Shown: one piece after another, positions 1 to 9,550 of the stretch
How the letters are laid out: every line of letters begins with the position of its first letter
Numbering within the stretch: position 1 is the stretch's first letter
NCBI GenBank assembly: GCA_977006965.1
Contig: OZ345379.1
Location: 1,240,001-1,304,000, forward strand
Reading direction: 5' to 3'
From: Phymatolithon calcareum
Lineage: Eukaryota > Rhodophyta > Florideophyceae > Hapalidiales
DNA length: 64,000 nucleotides
Translations under genes and position numbers: made by a program
Notes under the pieces: generated by a model
The model's input: the letters and a program-made list of their open reading frames with translations, nothing else
What the model was told of the DNA's origin: nothing
Database searches by the model: none

Positions 1-900
1 CAACTACGATCATAGCTGAACCACCTGTATGTTGCACAAGTACCAAGTGAAATTGCAAAACGATTCGAACCAAAGGTTAGCAACAGCGTCGTCGACCGGT
101 ACTGGATTCTTGTCGGTAACGATATTGACGGCGCGCAAAATTAAAGAAGCGATAGCATATCCATACCGAAAGATGCACTGTGTGTGAAACTCATGTGAGC
201 AATGGAGACGAAAAATAGGTCCAACATTGTCCGACAAATCACGCAAATCACTCAGGCATATCGAGCACAACTCATTTGCTCTGTCGACACGATCAACATT
301 CATATTGTTCTGCACAACGTGAGAAGCATGGCGCACTGGTGCGTCTATGTTGTCGATGGCGACTAATGCCGAAGGAAAACGGGCACTCTTCACAGAGAGA
401 AATGCCAGTCCAATTTGAAACATCGATAAGACGAAGTCCTCCTTCAAATACAGGTTTGGCAAGTCAAGCCCGGGGATGAGGTTTACCATCATTTCCGGAA
501 TGATATAAATCTCAAAGAGACAAAGAAAATATAGGGGTAGCACTATGACGGGTAAAACCGCCTGATACGCAAGATACCTGAGGAGATAAACGCGGTAGAT
601 GCTCGGGCTTCGCCACTGGCGCACATCGTGGACGAAACTTCCAGTTATCACGAGCAAGTAACCAACCAGACCGATAATCGCCGAAAGCAGCATAGTGATT
701 CGCAAACCGAATACATGCAACCGGAGATCAGGATAGCAAAATTTTCTTGCAAGGATAGAAGCTGGGCAAATGTTGCTTTCGCCTGCGGCACAAGTGGTGG
801 ACGCGATCTCACATTCGATAAAGGTCGAAAGGCCTGCAGACATCTCTCCTTGAAGTAAAGCGAGGATGATCGTGACCATAGCGAAACCGGGGCAAGACAT
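1..900 (-). CDS. Membrane-anchored RING-H2 E3 ligase-like protein, 2 exons visible, 3' end outside window
   Basis: Start ATG is at 900; the open frame extends further upstream only from a TTG. The N-terminal half has hydrophobic segments (about residues 5-20, 66-90 and 108-132) and looks like a multi-pass membrane region. The C-terminal part has a RING core, CSIC then CSHEFHTQC, giving zinc ligands C-x2-C, C, H, H, C. Read straight on, the last C-x2-C pair is missing, but a GT donor at 166 and an AG acceptor at 25 (142-bp intron, 25-166) join CIFR to WFSYDR. That restores the Trp typical of RING-H2 fingers and keeps the frame; the last ligand pair should lie beyond base 1. The family usually transfers ubiquitin to membrane or secretory-pathway substrates. 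The substrate is unknown. The splice is inferred from sequence only. Confidence 0.72.
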
Positions 901-1035
901 GGTAAAGGGGGGTTTTCGCAGCAAAGAAAGGGAAGTGTTGAGAAGATTGTTTTGGCCGAGATGCGAAACAGCGAGTCCTTGGAGTTCTTATAGGGGAATT
1001 TGGAAGCGTCTTATGATGTTTTGTGAAAGAGATCG

Positions 1036-1528
1036 TCGGACATGCACTGAACACAGTGCATGTCCGATAAACTCCTTCACAAAATAAGCATTCTTGTTCG
1101 TGGAAAATGGGAATATCTGGTGAAATCGAACTCGCCGAGATCAAGAAAGCTGGAAGCCACCAGATATTCCCACTGTTGCACTGAAAATGCATACGAAAGC
1201 GAAGACACGACAATTCCGCGCCTTTCGAATATGAGGGAAACCAGAGAAGAGCACCATCATAATCAGTGCAATGGATTGTGCCGTGATCACCATGACCATG
1301 GCGCAATCCATTGCACTGATAATTGCTAAAGCGTACTGCACTACGAGAGCTTCTTGAACAACCGAAACATCGTTTCTTTCCATAAAGAATCGCAGACAAT
1401 TTTCTCTTGCAGTAAAATTTAGGTGTAGCGCGAAGCAGTCAGAATTGTTAACAATTCTGTGTGATGAACCTCCAAACGCAAGCGACAGAGGAAGTTCCCT
1501 CTGCCGCTTGCGTGTGGGAGTTCATCAC
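1036..1528. repeat. Cluster of five strong inverted repeats
   Basis: Five hairpin-forming repeats lie in 493 bp between the divergent RING and twin-CX9C genes: 1036-1049/1054-1067 (14 bp perfect, 4-base loop), 1108-1122/1158-1172 (15 bp perfect), 1262-1278/1304-1320 (17 bp perfect, longer with one mismatch), a 20-base perfect palindrome at 1440-1459, and a 68-base imperfect hairpin at 1461-1528. A smaller AT-rich one is at 1661-1680. No protein-coding signal explains them. Confidence 0.9.
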
Positions 1529-1857
1529 TCATTCGATTTTGGTCCCCGCTTTGCAGATTATTCGAACAATAAGACAAGCTCGACCATCTATTCGTTACAC
1601 AGCGCTTCGTTTGACAACACCTTCTTTCCAGCATAAGATTCGAAGCTGACACTGAGGTGTATAATTTTATTTAAAATTATTGGTATTAAGGAGTACATCC
1701 AATCGAAAGCCTCGTACCATCCTTCGATCATCATGAATCAGAGTTTAGATCATATGTCATCATACTCCTCTGCACCACCTTCACTGACCGAACGACGTTC
1801 TCTGCGCCTTGCGCAGTCAGCCGTGAAATCCACCGATACGCAAACCACCTTCAAGCA

Positions 1858-2400
1858 ATGTCCAAAACTCCCGGTGGCGATAGCGGCAACGGAAGCCTTT
1901 TGTGCAGCCGTCGCTTTCGGCTCATGCTTCGCTGCGTAGAGCGGACGGGTTCCTCAACCGCCTGTACGGAGCAGATTAACGACTTTCTCGCTTGCGAACG
2001 CTCTGTCTTTCTCGCAGCACTCAACGCCAAACCTGGGGGCGATGCTCTGCAGTCTGCTGCCGAGCGGAAGACCTCACCGCACACTACACCGCCGCCACGA
2101 CATCCGCGTGGACCGGAGCCAGACTCAGAACTTGCCCGACAGGCCTGGTCTTTGAGCGATTTGGGGGAAATTCTGAGCAAGGCGGTAGCGAAGCAGGCGG
2201 AAGCGTGCTCAAAGCTGGTTGAAACGGCCGGAAAGCCTGAATCGCGTGCAAATCTCTCGGAATTTGGTGACCGAATGGTTGCAGATATGGGCAAGACTCT
2301 TGCTGTTGTGCGCGATCTCATTTCACGCACCATCGCTCAGGACGATGACGGAAGTGACAAGTCTCACCGTGATGACGGGGATGATGCTGGACATGCATAG
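1858..2400 (+). CDS. Twin CX9C (CHCH-type) protein, probable mitochondrial intermembrane space protein
   Basis: This is a 180-aa ORF starting at the ATG at 1858. Cysteines are at residues 16, 26, 36 and 46, an exact C-x9-C-x9-C-x9-C pattern. Twin CX9C proteins fold as a disulfide-stapled helical hairpin and are imported into the mitochondrial intermembrane space by the Mia40/Erv1 relay; many help assemble respiratory complexes. Here the hairpin is N-terminal and is followed by a Pro-rich linker (about 72-85), a helical segment (about 90-150) and an acidic Asp/His-rich tail. The first loop is only nine residues. The gene ends 111 bp from the convergent CXC gene. The call rests on cysteine spacing alone, with no further family recognised, so chance is possible though unlikely. 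Confidence 0.55.
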   Translation: MSKTPGGDSGNGSLLCSRRFRLMLRCVERTGSSTACTEQINDFLACERSVFLAALNAKPGGDALQSAAERKTSPHTTPPPRHPRGPEPDSELARQAWSLSDLGEILSKAVAKQAEACSKLVETAGKPESRANLSEFGDRMVADMGKTLAVVRDLISRTIAQDDDGSDKSHRDDGDDAGHA

Positions 2401-2511
2401 TGAATTGCAGCACACAAATATACATTGGCTAACTTAGCGTTTTTTATTACTCCTCTTCCTACGGCGTTCACTTTTGACAATGAATAATATATTTTATTCT
2501 ACACTAACAGC

Positions 2512-4632
2512 TCAGTCCGTGCCGATGGCAAATTTTCGCAACGGACGCCCGGATCCCATTTTCACACGGAGGATGCGAGGGGGGCGCGTGTTCTCCTGAC
2601 GGCCACGGGACGAACGACCAAATCGGCCGGCGGGGGACCGCGCCATGCGCATATCGGTTCCCGGCGATGTTGCAAATGAGAGACCGTTGACCTTGAGACG
2701 ATCAGGAGTATGCGGAAAGCCGGAACTACTGCCCGCCTCCCTGGCAGAGCGCAAAGACTTTAAAAAGTCAGCATCGCCAGCGCCGAGGTTTTCTTTGTTG
2801 AAATCAAATTCCGCGGGTCGGGTCTCAGGTGTGGCATGCGGGTTTGTAACTTTCTGGCCGACTGCTTTGAAATCAATCGACGCTTCGGACATACGAAAGT
2901 CGTCGATGGAGACTGGATTTCTTCGCTTGCGAGTTTCGAGGAGATCATCTAGCCTCCCGATATCTGAAGACCCCCCTGAAGGTGACTTGTTCAACGAAGG
3001 CAGTAATTTTCCATCACCAGGAAGTGCGTATTTGGGTCGATCTCCCATGAAGTGATGGCGACTTAGAGTGGTGCCCTTTTCCTCAGTAAGAGCTTCGACT
3101 TCGCTGTCAAAGTCAATGCGTTTCGATTCTCGAGGTAGGTTCAACCGCCGAATGCCGTCCGGAGTGGAAAATAGACTCCCGGCGCCCCCTGTGGCCCGGA
3201 ATCCAGGGATCGGTTCCGGAGTCAATTCGAGTTTGACAGACGATTGTGGAGTGAAGGAAGGAGGAGCTGTTTTCGGGATTGCATTGACCACGTTCTCTTT
3301 CTTAAGAATCTTTACCTCGGGTTTGATCCTGGAAGAACTCGTGAATGGCTTGCCAGATGGGGCCACGCCCGCTTTGAGCGACTGCATGGTTATTTTCTTG
3401 GATGGCGTGATGGAGTTGCGACGAATTGGAGACTTTGGATTGGGTAGAGATGTCTTAAACTTGGAGGGTGCGGGTCCGATTGAGGCGACTTTGGGGGCGA
3501 CTTCTTCAGATTTTGTGGAGTGATCTGCGGCACAATCTTTGCCGTTCAGGCAACCATTCGGTCCCGAACAGGTACAACGGGGACCGCAATTCACGCGAAG
3601 TTCCTTGCACACGCAATAGTTTTTGGCACATCCTTTTCGGCAATTGCAACCCTTGGCATGAATGTCTGTGCCGCGGTTGGTAGTTGTGGCGGGTTTCCTC
3701 TTGGGTTCAAATGCCTTCGGGTCGCGGGACAGGACAGTCTGACGAGCTTCTTGTATGACGTCAGGGGTATCCTTTGTGTTTTGACAGTTCTTGCAGATAC
3801 AGCCGTCTGAGCATATACCGGAACTGGCAAAGCAGGGACAATACAATTTAAGGCAACGAGAAGCCTTGCAACTGCACTTGGTCTTTTCTTCAGGCGTGAT
3901 CGGTGTGGTGAAGTCGGAGGGCTTGGGAATGGTACGATCGTGAAGATTCATATGTGAGCTCTGGAAGAGCCTTGCGCGCGGGGTTGCACTCGTAGGCGAT
4001 GGAAGAAACATGGTTGTGCTCGTAAGTAGATTGCGGTGTGGTGATAAAAGAGAGGAAATAGAAGGAGAACTGGCTGGCGGAGCAATAGAAAAGGTTGCCA
4101 AGCCGGTCGGATCCCTGAGTGAAGATCGTCCGCGTTTCTTTCCTGATGATGGCAAAGGCGGTGCATTGACTGCTGATCCTCTTGGAGTGGAAAGTATGCC
4201 GTACGTGAGAAAACTTGAAGTACCGGAGCCCGGCTGTGGTGAAGCGCTTGCGGCGTGGGCGGCCAATGCCTGTCGAAGTGGAGTGAAAACAGGCGGAGCA
4301 GCAGTGAGGGTGGGGCGAGGAGTAGCAAGAGTGTTGTCAGATGGCAGAAAGAGACGGCGCTTGCATTCCGGTGTCATTTTGGAGCGGGAGCCCGCAGCAT
4401 TGTGCGGCGGAGAAGCAAAAAAGTCATCCGGATTGAACGGTGCGGCCGCTGGAGTTGACGGGGCCGGAGACACGGTGAAGCAAAGGCGCGTCGGAGTTGG
4501 ATTAGTTGCGGCGGGTCGCTCGAAGGACGAGTTGATCTGCATTTGGAATGGTGTCTGCTCCTCGGCGTCTTCAGCCGGAAGGGGAAACTCGGAATCGTAC
4601 ATGAACGATTGCTGGTTTCCTTGCTGCTCCAT
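2512..4632 (-). CDS. CXC/CRC-domain (tesmin/TSO1/LIN54-like) DNA-binding protein
   Basis: This encodes 706 aa from the ATG at 4632; the frame is open upstream but only to a TTG. Two cysteine-rich CXC motifs lie at about residues 253-283 (KCSCKASRCLKLYCPCF) and 328-367 (GCNCRKGCAKNYCVC), joined by a linker of about 45 residues. This is the CRC arrangement of tesmin, plant TSO1/TCX and animal LIN54. In those families the pair of zinc-binding motifs reads AT-rich cell-cycle homology elements, and LIN54 is the DNA-binding subunit of the MuvB/DREAM complex. The N-terminal 250 residues are Ser/Pro/Thr/Ala-rich with several SP/TP sites, and the C-terminus is basic; both look disordered. I infer a nuclear cell-cycle or developmental regulator. 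It is a single exon. Confidence 0.9.
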   Translation of the reverse strand: MEQQGNQQSFMYDSEFPLPAEDAEEQTPFQMQINSSFERPAATNPTPTRLCFTVSPAPSTPAAAPFNPDDFFASPPHNAAGSRSKMTPECKRRLFLPSDNTLATPRPTLTAAPPVFTPLRQALAAHAASASPQPGSGTSSFLTYGILSTPRGSAVNAPPLPSSGKKRGRSSLRDPTGLATFSIAPPASSPSISSLLSPHRNLLTSTTMFLPSPTSATPRARLFQSSHMNLHDRTIPKPSDFTTPITPEEKTKCSCKASRCLKLYCPCFASSGICSDGCICKNCQNTKDTPDVIQEARQTVLSRDPKAFEPKRKPATTTNRGTDIHAKGCNCRKGCAKNYCVCKELRVNCGPRCTCSGPNGCLNGKDCAADHSTKSEEVAPKVASIGPAPSKFKTSLPNPKSPIRRNSITPSKKITMQSLKAGVAPSGKPFTSSSRIKPEVKILKKENVVNAIPKTAPPSFTPQSSVKLELTPEPIPGFRATGGAGSLFSTPDGIRRLNLPRESKRIDFDSEVEALTEEKGTTLSRHHFMGDRPKYALPGDGKLLPSLNKSPSGGSSDIGRLDDLLETRKRRNPVSIDDFRMSEASIDFKAVGQKVTNPHATPETRPAEFDFNKENLGAGDADFLKSLRSAREAGSSSGFPHTPDRLKVNGLSFATSPGTDMRMARSPAGRFGRSSRGRQENTRPPRILRVKMGSGRPLRKFAIGTD

Positions 4633-5911
4633 GGCGCGAAATGGTGGGCGGCGCGGCGCGATGGCAGATCGCGTGCGAGCGGGACCGTTGGCAGTTGCGG
4701 TGTACCCACTTGTACAGGCGAGCCGTAGAAGTGCGTCGCGTACAATGAGTGGCGGTATTTGGGCTGGTGAGCAGGCGCGATGGTGCGCAGGCGGGTCGAT
4801 GGAGAGGGCGGGCGATAGACAAGAGGGCGTTGTCGATGCATGCAATCGTACGCGGAGGTATGTTCAGGTGGCCAATACGAAGCGGAAAATGGTGCGGGGG
4901 AAAGTGCACCTGCCGAGCATTTACGCGGGCTGGCCACCGGCTGATTAGACCGCATGGCCATTACCCTGCGTTTTCTCGTGTTTTGGCGCAGAAGTAAAAA
5001 TTAGTGTTGGTGTCTTACTCACGGCACTGGAAAACAAAAATTTTCGATTATTTTTTTGTAGTGCGGTTGCGTATGATATTTGCTGTGAAACCGTACAGTA
5101 TTGTGTACCCTAAATTCCTTGGCTGCCTGCTGATGAGGCGATTTGCTCCAAAACGTTTCCAGATGCTTACAGAACTGCGGATAAGGGCAGAGAGGCCGGC
5201 GGACAGATCCGCGGGTTGGTGGGAGGAGTATGATCTGAAGAGAGCCAACTGCTCGAAAAATTACGGAAAAAGTCCAGTCAGTCGCTCCAGCGATGCGGTG
5301 CAGAAGGGCGTATGAAACAACGGGTCGGATTCTGGTGGCTGGCTTTGGAAACGGCGCATTTTGTTGTGATTTCATAACATTATTGATAAGAGTTAGACAA
5401 CTCCCAAAAAATAATTGTTTTTAAAGGAGAGTCGAAGCTGCTTGCACGCTATTGATACAGTGCAGTACAATACTGTACAGTACAACAGATGTCCCTCTCT
5501 CTCGCTGTGCCTGCCAATCGCTTCTGCATCGCGGATCGCTCCGTGGTCCAGTTATGGACCTGTGGACCGCAAAATCTCTCAAAAGTGCGCACATGTGCAC
5601 TGTGCGCATTTTTGGCGGGAAACGAAAAGATACTGCGCGTCGCCGGCGTGCCACGTTGATGAGAATCGGTCCCGGCGGAATTGGAAAATGAGAATTGTAA
5701 TTAGAGCAACGGTCCACTAAATTCCATCGTTCCACACCTGATCAATCGGATTCTGTGTCTGTTCATTGCCCGCAATCTCAGCTCAACCAAAATAGGATCG
5801 CGCCCAACCCTAACGGATTGATCCTCCCCAGGCCTGTCCCTTCGCGCACACGATCTGGCTGGCACCTCTGCTTCCGCCTACGACACGTTGATCGGCCCAT
5901 CCCTTCCGAGC
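4633..5911. other. Intergenic region, no supported gene
   Basis: This is 1.28 kb between the divergent CXC and RETICULATA-related genes. Only short ORFs without recognisable motifs are present. A run of GTAC/TACTGTAC motifs near 5459-5490 includes the 12-base palindrome TACTGTACAGTA. Promoters of both flanking genes are expected here, but I see no clear TATA box. Confidence 0.6.
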
Positions 5912-7105
5912 ATGGCCGCCTCACTTCCGAGTTTCACATCGTCAGCCATTTCGGCTTCCACGCACTTCTTTTCAACCAGCCCCACTCATCTCTCTCATCA
6001 TTTCGGCATCCGTGCTTTCGAACGTTCATGTTCTGTACGCCTCCTCAAAAATGACCGCCGCTCTCTGCGCACCGCCATATTGCGGCGGCAGCCGCGCATG
6101 CATTGCGGTGGAACGTCGGACATTTTTGAAAATGATCCCCTGACTGTCGACAACGTCTCGGCCACTGCATTGGTCGGCCCAACAACGCATAATTTCTGCG
6201 AATCCGCACAGGCCGACATTGATGCGGGTGGCGGGGAAATCGGCGGCGGACCCGTGAACCCCGATCGCCGAGGTGGCGACGATAGCGATGATGATCTCCC
6301 TGCCGACCTCACCGAAGCCCTCGCACTCAACATTGTTGGTGCTGAAGCTGTGACGCGATATCGAAACTTTCTGAAGATTCCAATCCTTGGCAATCTCATG
6401 TTCATCCCGTCGTTTCGTTCTCGGATGCTGGCTGACTCCTCGTTTTTCTTCAAACTTCTAATCCAGGAAATTGTGGGCAATGGCACTGCGCTGGCTTCTG
6501 AGATTGTTGTCCGCGGCAAGCATATCGTCGATGAGCTTGAATACGTTGCATCCGATCTTATTGTCGGTACAGTTGTCGAGGCCGCTTTCGTCTGGCTTCT
6601 CGCCCCCACACTTGCCCTTCCTTCCCAGCAGGTCCGCTCCGCCTTGGGCAAATATCTGCAGGCCCTTCCCGCCAATGCGTTTGAAATCTCCACAGCTCTA
6701 CGCGCATATTCAATCCCCCAACGTGTCGTATCCTTCTTTTACGCCGGTGCGCAATATGCCTTGATAGGATTTGCTGCCGGAATTGTCGGCACTGCGATCA
6801 CATATGGACTCATTGAGAGCCGCAAAGCACTCGATAAGAGCTACAGTCCGAAGCGTCCACTTCCGGATGTACTTCCCAATTCTGTTGCGTGGGGCGCATT
6901 CATGGCTCTGTCGAGTAATACTCGTTTTCAGATTGTCGAGGGGATGGAACGTGGTATTGCTCTAATGTTTAATGGTACTTCTGCACCAGTTGTCAATGCT
7001 GGTATTGTCACCTTGAGATTCGTTAATAATTATTGGGGAGGTGTGCAGTTCATCCAATTCTTCCGCTACCTTGGCTTGCATGCCACGGAGGAAGATGAGC
7101 ATTAG
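5912..7105 (+). CDS. RETICULATA-related (DUF3411) chloroplast envelope protein
   Basis: This encodes 397 aa from the ATG at 5912; an upstream in-frame TTG is ignored. The first 65 residues are rich in Ser, Arg and His and poor in acids, as expected of a plastid transit peptide. The rest matches the DUF3411 family: SRMLADSSFFFKLLIQE, a helix with RGKHIVDELEYVASDL, the hydrophobic stretch VGTVVEAAFVWLLAP, then VVSFFYAGAQYALIGFAAG and a C-terminal NNYWGGVQFIQFFRYLGL. In plants these proteins sit in the plastid envelope and affect mesophyll differentiation and chloroplast or amino-acid metabolism; the molecular activity is unknown. Three to four membrane segments are visible. It is a single exon. 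Confidence 0.9.
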   Translation: MAASLPSFTSSAISASTHFFSTSPTHLSHHFGIRAFERSCSVRLLKNDRRSLRTAILRRQPRMHCGGTSDIFENDPLTVDNVSATALVGPTTHNFCESAQADIDAGGGEIGGGPVNPDRRGGDDSDDDLPADLTEALALNIVGAEAVTRYRNFLKIPILGNLMFIPSFRSRMLADSSFFFKLLIQEIVGNGTALASEIVVRGKHIVDELEYVASDLIVGTVVEAAFVWLLAPTLALPSQQVRSALGKYLQALPANAFEISTALRAYSIPQRVVSFFYAGAQYALIGFAAGIVGTAITYGLIESRKALDKSYSPKRPLPDVLPNSVAWGAFMALSSNTRFQIVEGMERGIALMFNGTSAPVVNAGIVTLRFVNNYWGGVQFIQFFRYLGLHATEEDEH

Positions 7106-7323
7106 AATGCGCTTGCGCTAGAGTATCTATGCGCAGTGCTAGGCCCTTGTCCAGCGAAAGGGTACACATTGAGCACATAAATAGTTCTTTTTCATACGTC
7201 ACCGAACCACAGCGCTTCTTGAACTGTACAATCTGTGGGAGTGCAATGCAATCAATTATGTCCCGAGAGTTTAGTCGACCACACGCCAGAATATCTATCT
7301 GGACCAGATGAAAGACTTTTGCT

Positions 7324-8847
7324 CTACAGAGCGGAAGTCACTTGCTTTTTTTTCAAGGCGTGAGCATATCGCTCCGGAACCTTCATCCTTGGCGCTTGCA
7401 CAGGCCCCAATTTCCCCAGCTGACCGCACGCCATCATTTTGTCGTCGCCTCGCGACTTTCGAACAGTCACCGTCATGCCCCTTTTAACCAGGTAGTCTTG
7501 GAATGCGTATATAGTCTCGTCTGGACTTGCTTCAAATTCCGACCCTTCGTGCGTATTAAAGTGAATAAGGTTTAACTTGCATGGCACATTAGCCGTAAGG
7601 CGTAGCAATGCCTTTGCATCCTGCAAAGAATCGTTCACACCTTTCAGCATAACGTACTCGAAAAAAACCTTTCGCTGACGCGCATCTTCTCGCGGAAACT
7701 CATCGCGTAACACTGCCATCAACTCACTCAGCGGATACTTCCTATTGATCGGCATAATCCAACTGCGAAGTTCGTCGTTCGTGGCATGCAGTGAAACTGC
7801 AAGATTTGCCTTGCTCTCATTGATGAATCTTCTCATCTCTGGTACCAGTCCCGACGTGGAGACGGTGACCTTATTGTGCGAAAAATTGAGCCCTTCATTA
7901 TCCAAAATGACGTCAACAGCACGCAATACATTATTAATGTTATGAAGAGGCTCACCTGCCAGACACATAAAGAGGCAAATTAGAGCCGAACAAGTCAACA
8001 ATCACGCCTTCTGCCAATTGCCCAGGTGGTATCAAACTTTCGCTTTTTGAAAGCCCGTGAATTAACACGAAACCTCTTATCGCATGGTGCGGCCCCACTT
8101 ACCTTCGCCCATGAAAACAACGTTGGAAATGTGGCTCTCACGCTCAAAAAACCTTCGCGCAAGAACGACCTGATCAACAATCTCGGCTTGATTTAAATGA
8201 CCCTTAAATCCAGAGCGGCCGGTAAGACAAAACTGACAAGCCAAGGCGCAGCCCCATTGACTCGAGACGCAAAGAGTAGTACGCCCTTCTGTCGGGATGA
8301 GAACAGTTTCAATTACACCACCAGAATCTAATCGAAACACGATTTTTCGGGTTCCGTCACTACTTTGGTGTACCTTGTCAATCGACAGGGCGTCTATGCG
8401 CGCATTTTCAACCAATTTCGCGCGGAAATTCTTCGCCAAGTCTGTCATTTCTTCAAAGGTGGACGCCCATTTGTCCTTTTTGTACATCCACTTCCAGAGC
8501 TGCCGGGCGCGAAACGGTTTTTCGTTCAACGTAGTTGCGACCCAGGCTTCCAGTTGTGGTAATGTCATGCTTTTCAGATAGACACGCCCTTCCGCGTCCT
8601 TCAATGGACCCTCAATTTTGTCCCGCCGTGTTCGAATATCTGCTTTAAGCGTGTGCATTGTGCCGTCGGGGACGATGCTCGGTCGATTCGCAAGCTGCCG
8701 TGTCCCCTGTGCAGCAGCCGTAATTTGGGTGTACCCACAATATCGTTCATTTCGCCGCGAGGAATAAACAAAGGGCCCGTTGGCTCGTCGCTGAAGGGCA
8801 CGCATCGGGCGCAAGAATGCTGATGGGAAGAAGTTTGCGAAGGCCAT
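7324..8847 (-). CDS. RlmN-type radical-SAM 23S rRNA (adenine2503-C2)-methyltransferase, organelle-targeted, 2 exons
   Basis: Exon 1 is 8103-8847 and exon 2 is 7324-7955, split by a 147-bp intron (7956-8102, GTAAGT...GGCAG). Splicing gives 458 aa in frame. Start ATG 8847 opens an N-terminus resembling an organelle transit peptide (MAFANFFPSAFLRP). Residues C200, C204 and C207 form the radical-SAM CxxxCxxC cluster motif (CALACQFC). The C-terminal MMACGQLG holds the conserved Cys that forms the methyl-transfer intermediate in RlmN. The family methylates A2503 of 23S rRNA, and some members also methylate A37 of certain tRNAs. The splice rebuilds the SAM-binding GEP segment, here VVFMGEGEPLHN where the usual form is MGMGEP, so the second Met appears replaced by Glu. 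Plastid or mitochondrion cannot be told apart. Confidence 0.92.
7956..8102 (-). other. Intron of the RlmN-type gene
   Basis: The donor GTAAGT reads down from 8102 and the acceptor CAG ends at 7956. The phase is 1 (G|GT, Gly), and removal joins MGEG to EPLHNINNV. The intron contains in-frame stops, so it must be removed for function. Confidence 0.88.
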
Positions 8848-9550
8848 TCCAGAGTCTAGTTTTCGGTGAAGAATAGAAGTTGTATTCTTTCTCCTTGATC
8901 TCGCCGGTGTCACCTGCGCATAATTTGAGCAACAGTAGCCCAAATGGCTAATTTACGTACATAATTTATGTAATACATTACCCTAAAAATGATGAATAGG
9001 GCCACTGTGTCTGACACAGTGACTATTAAATTTATCATTTAGCCGCTGGCCTTGGCGAAAGGGAATGCGTCAAACTTTGTCACTGCATTCAGTCGAGAAA
9101 TGAATGAAGAAAATCACAAGGCCGACCACAGAAGTAGATATAGGAGACAAGGCTCCGTAACATAGTGAAAACTGTAGCCCTGTTCGTGACCGAGACTTGC
9201 ATTTCACTTTCCATCTCGACAGCAAAAACCGGTGGTCGGCAAGTATTTTGTGATGCTTTCTGCTTTTCTTAGAGTTACTTCTCTTCAACTTTTAAGCCTT
9301 TAGAGACTTGGTTAATTAAGCCCGTTCCGCTAATGGTATTCGCGTAGGGGATTGTAGTGCTTGCTCCGAGTAATATACACCTCCAATGGGTAGCTGCAAA
9401 CACAAACTTCGTCCACAAATCATTCCAGCACAAACGCCATGTTTGGGATAACGCATATGTTAGACATGTGCGTCGTTGTTGTGCATACCCAATCGACAGG
9501 CCTACAACCTTTAACTAATATACACACGGACAAGTCAGTTGTTGTTTGAG
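8848..9550. other. Intergenic region with a palindromic hairpin
   Basis: No coding sequence is supported. A 19-base near-perfect palindrome with 9-bp arms (CACTGTGTC/GACACAGTG) lies at 9003-9021, about 150 bp upstream of the RlmN-type start. It shares the CACTG/CAGTG core with hairpins at 1036 and 41476. Confidence 0.6.

Noticed and set aside
809-1399. 196-codon minus-strand ORF overlapping the RING gene
   Set aside because: Its 3' part is an out-of-frame shadow of the RING gene, and the rest runs through the hairpin cluster; composition is not protein-like.
4010-4948. 312-codon plus-strand ORF opposite the CXC gene
   Set aside because: Antisense shadow of the GC-rich CXC gene; no motif, low-complexity Gly/Arg composition.
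5998-6693. 231-codon minus-strand ORF
   Set aside because: Antisense of the RETICULATA-related gene, whose plus frame has clear family motifs.
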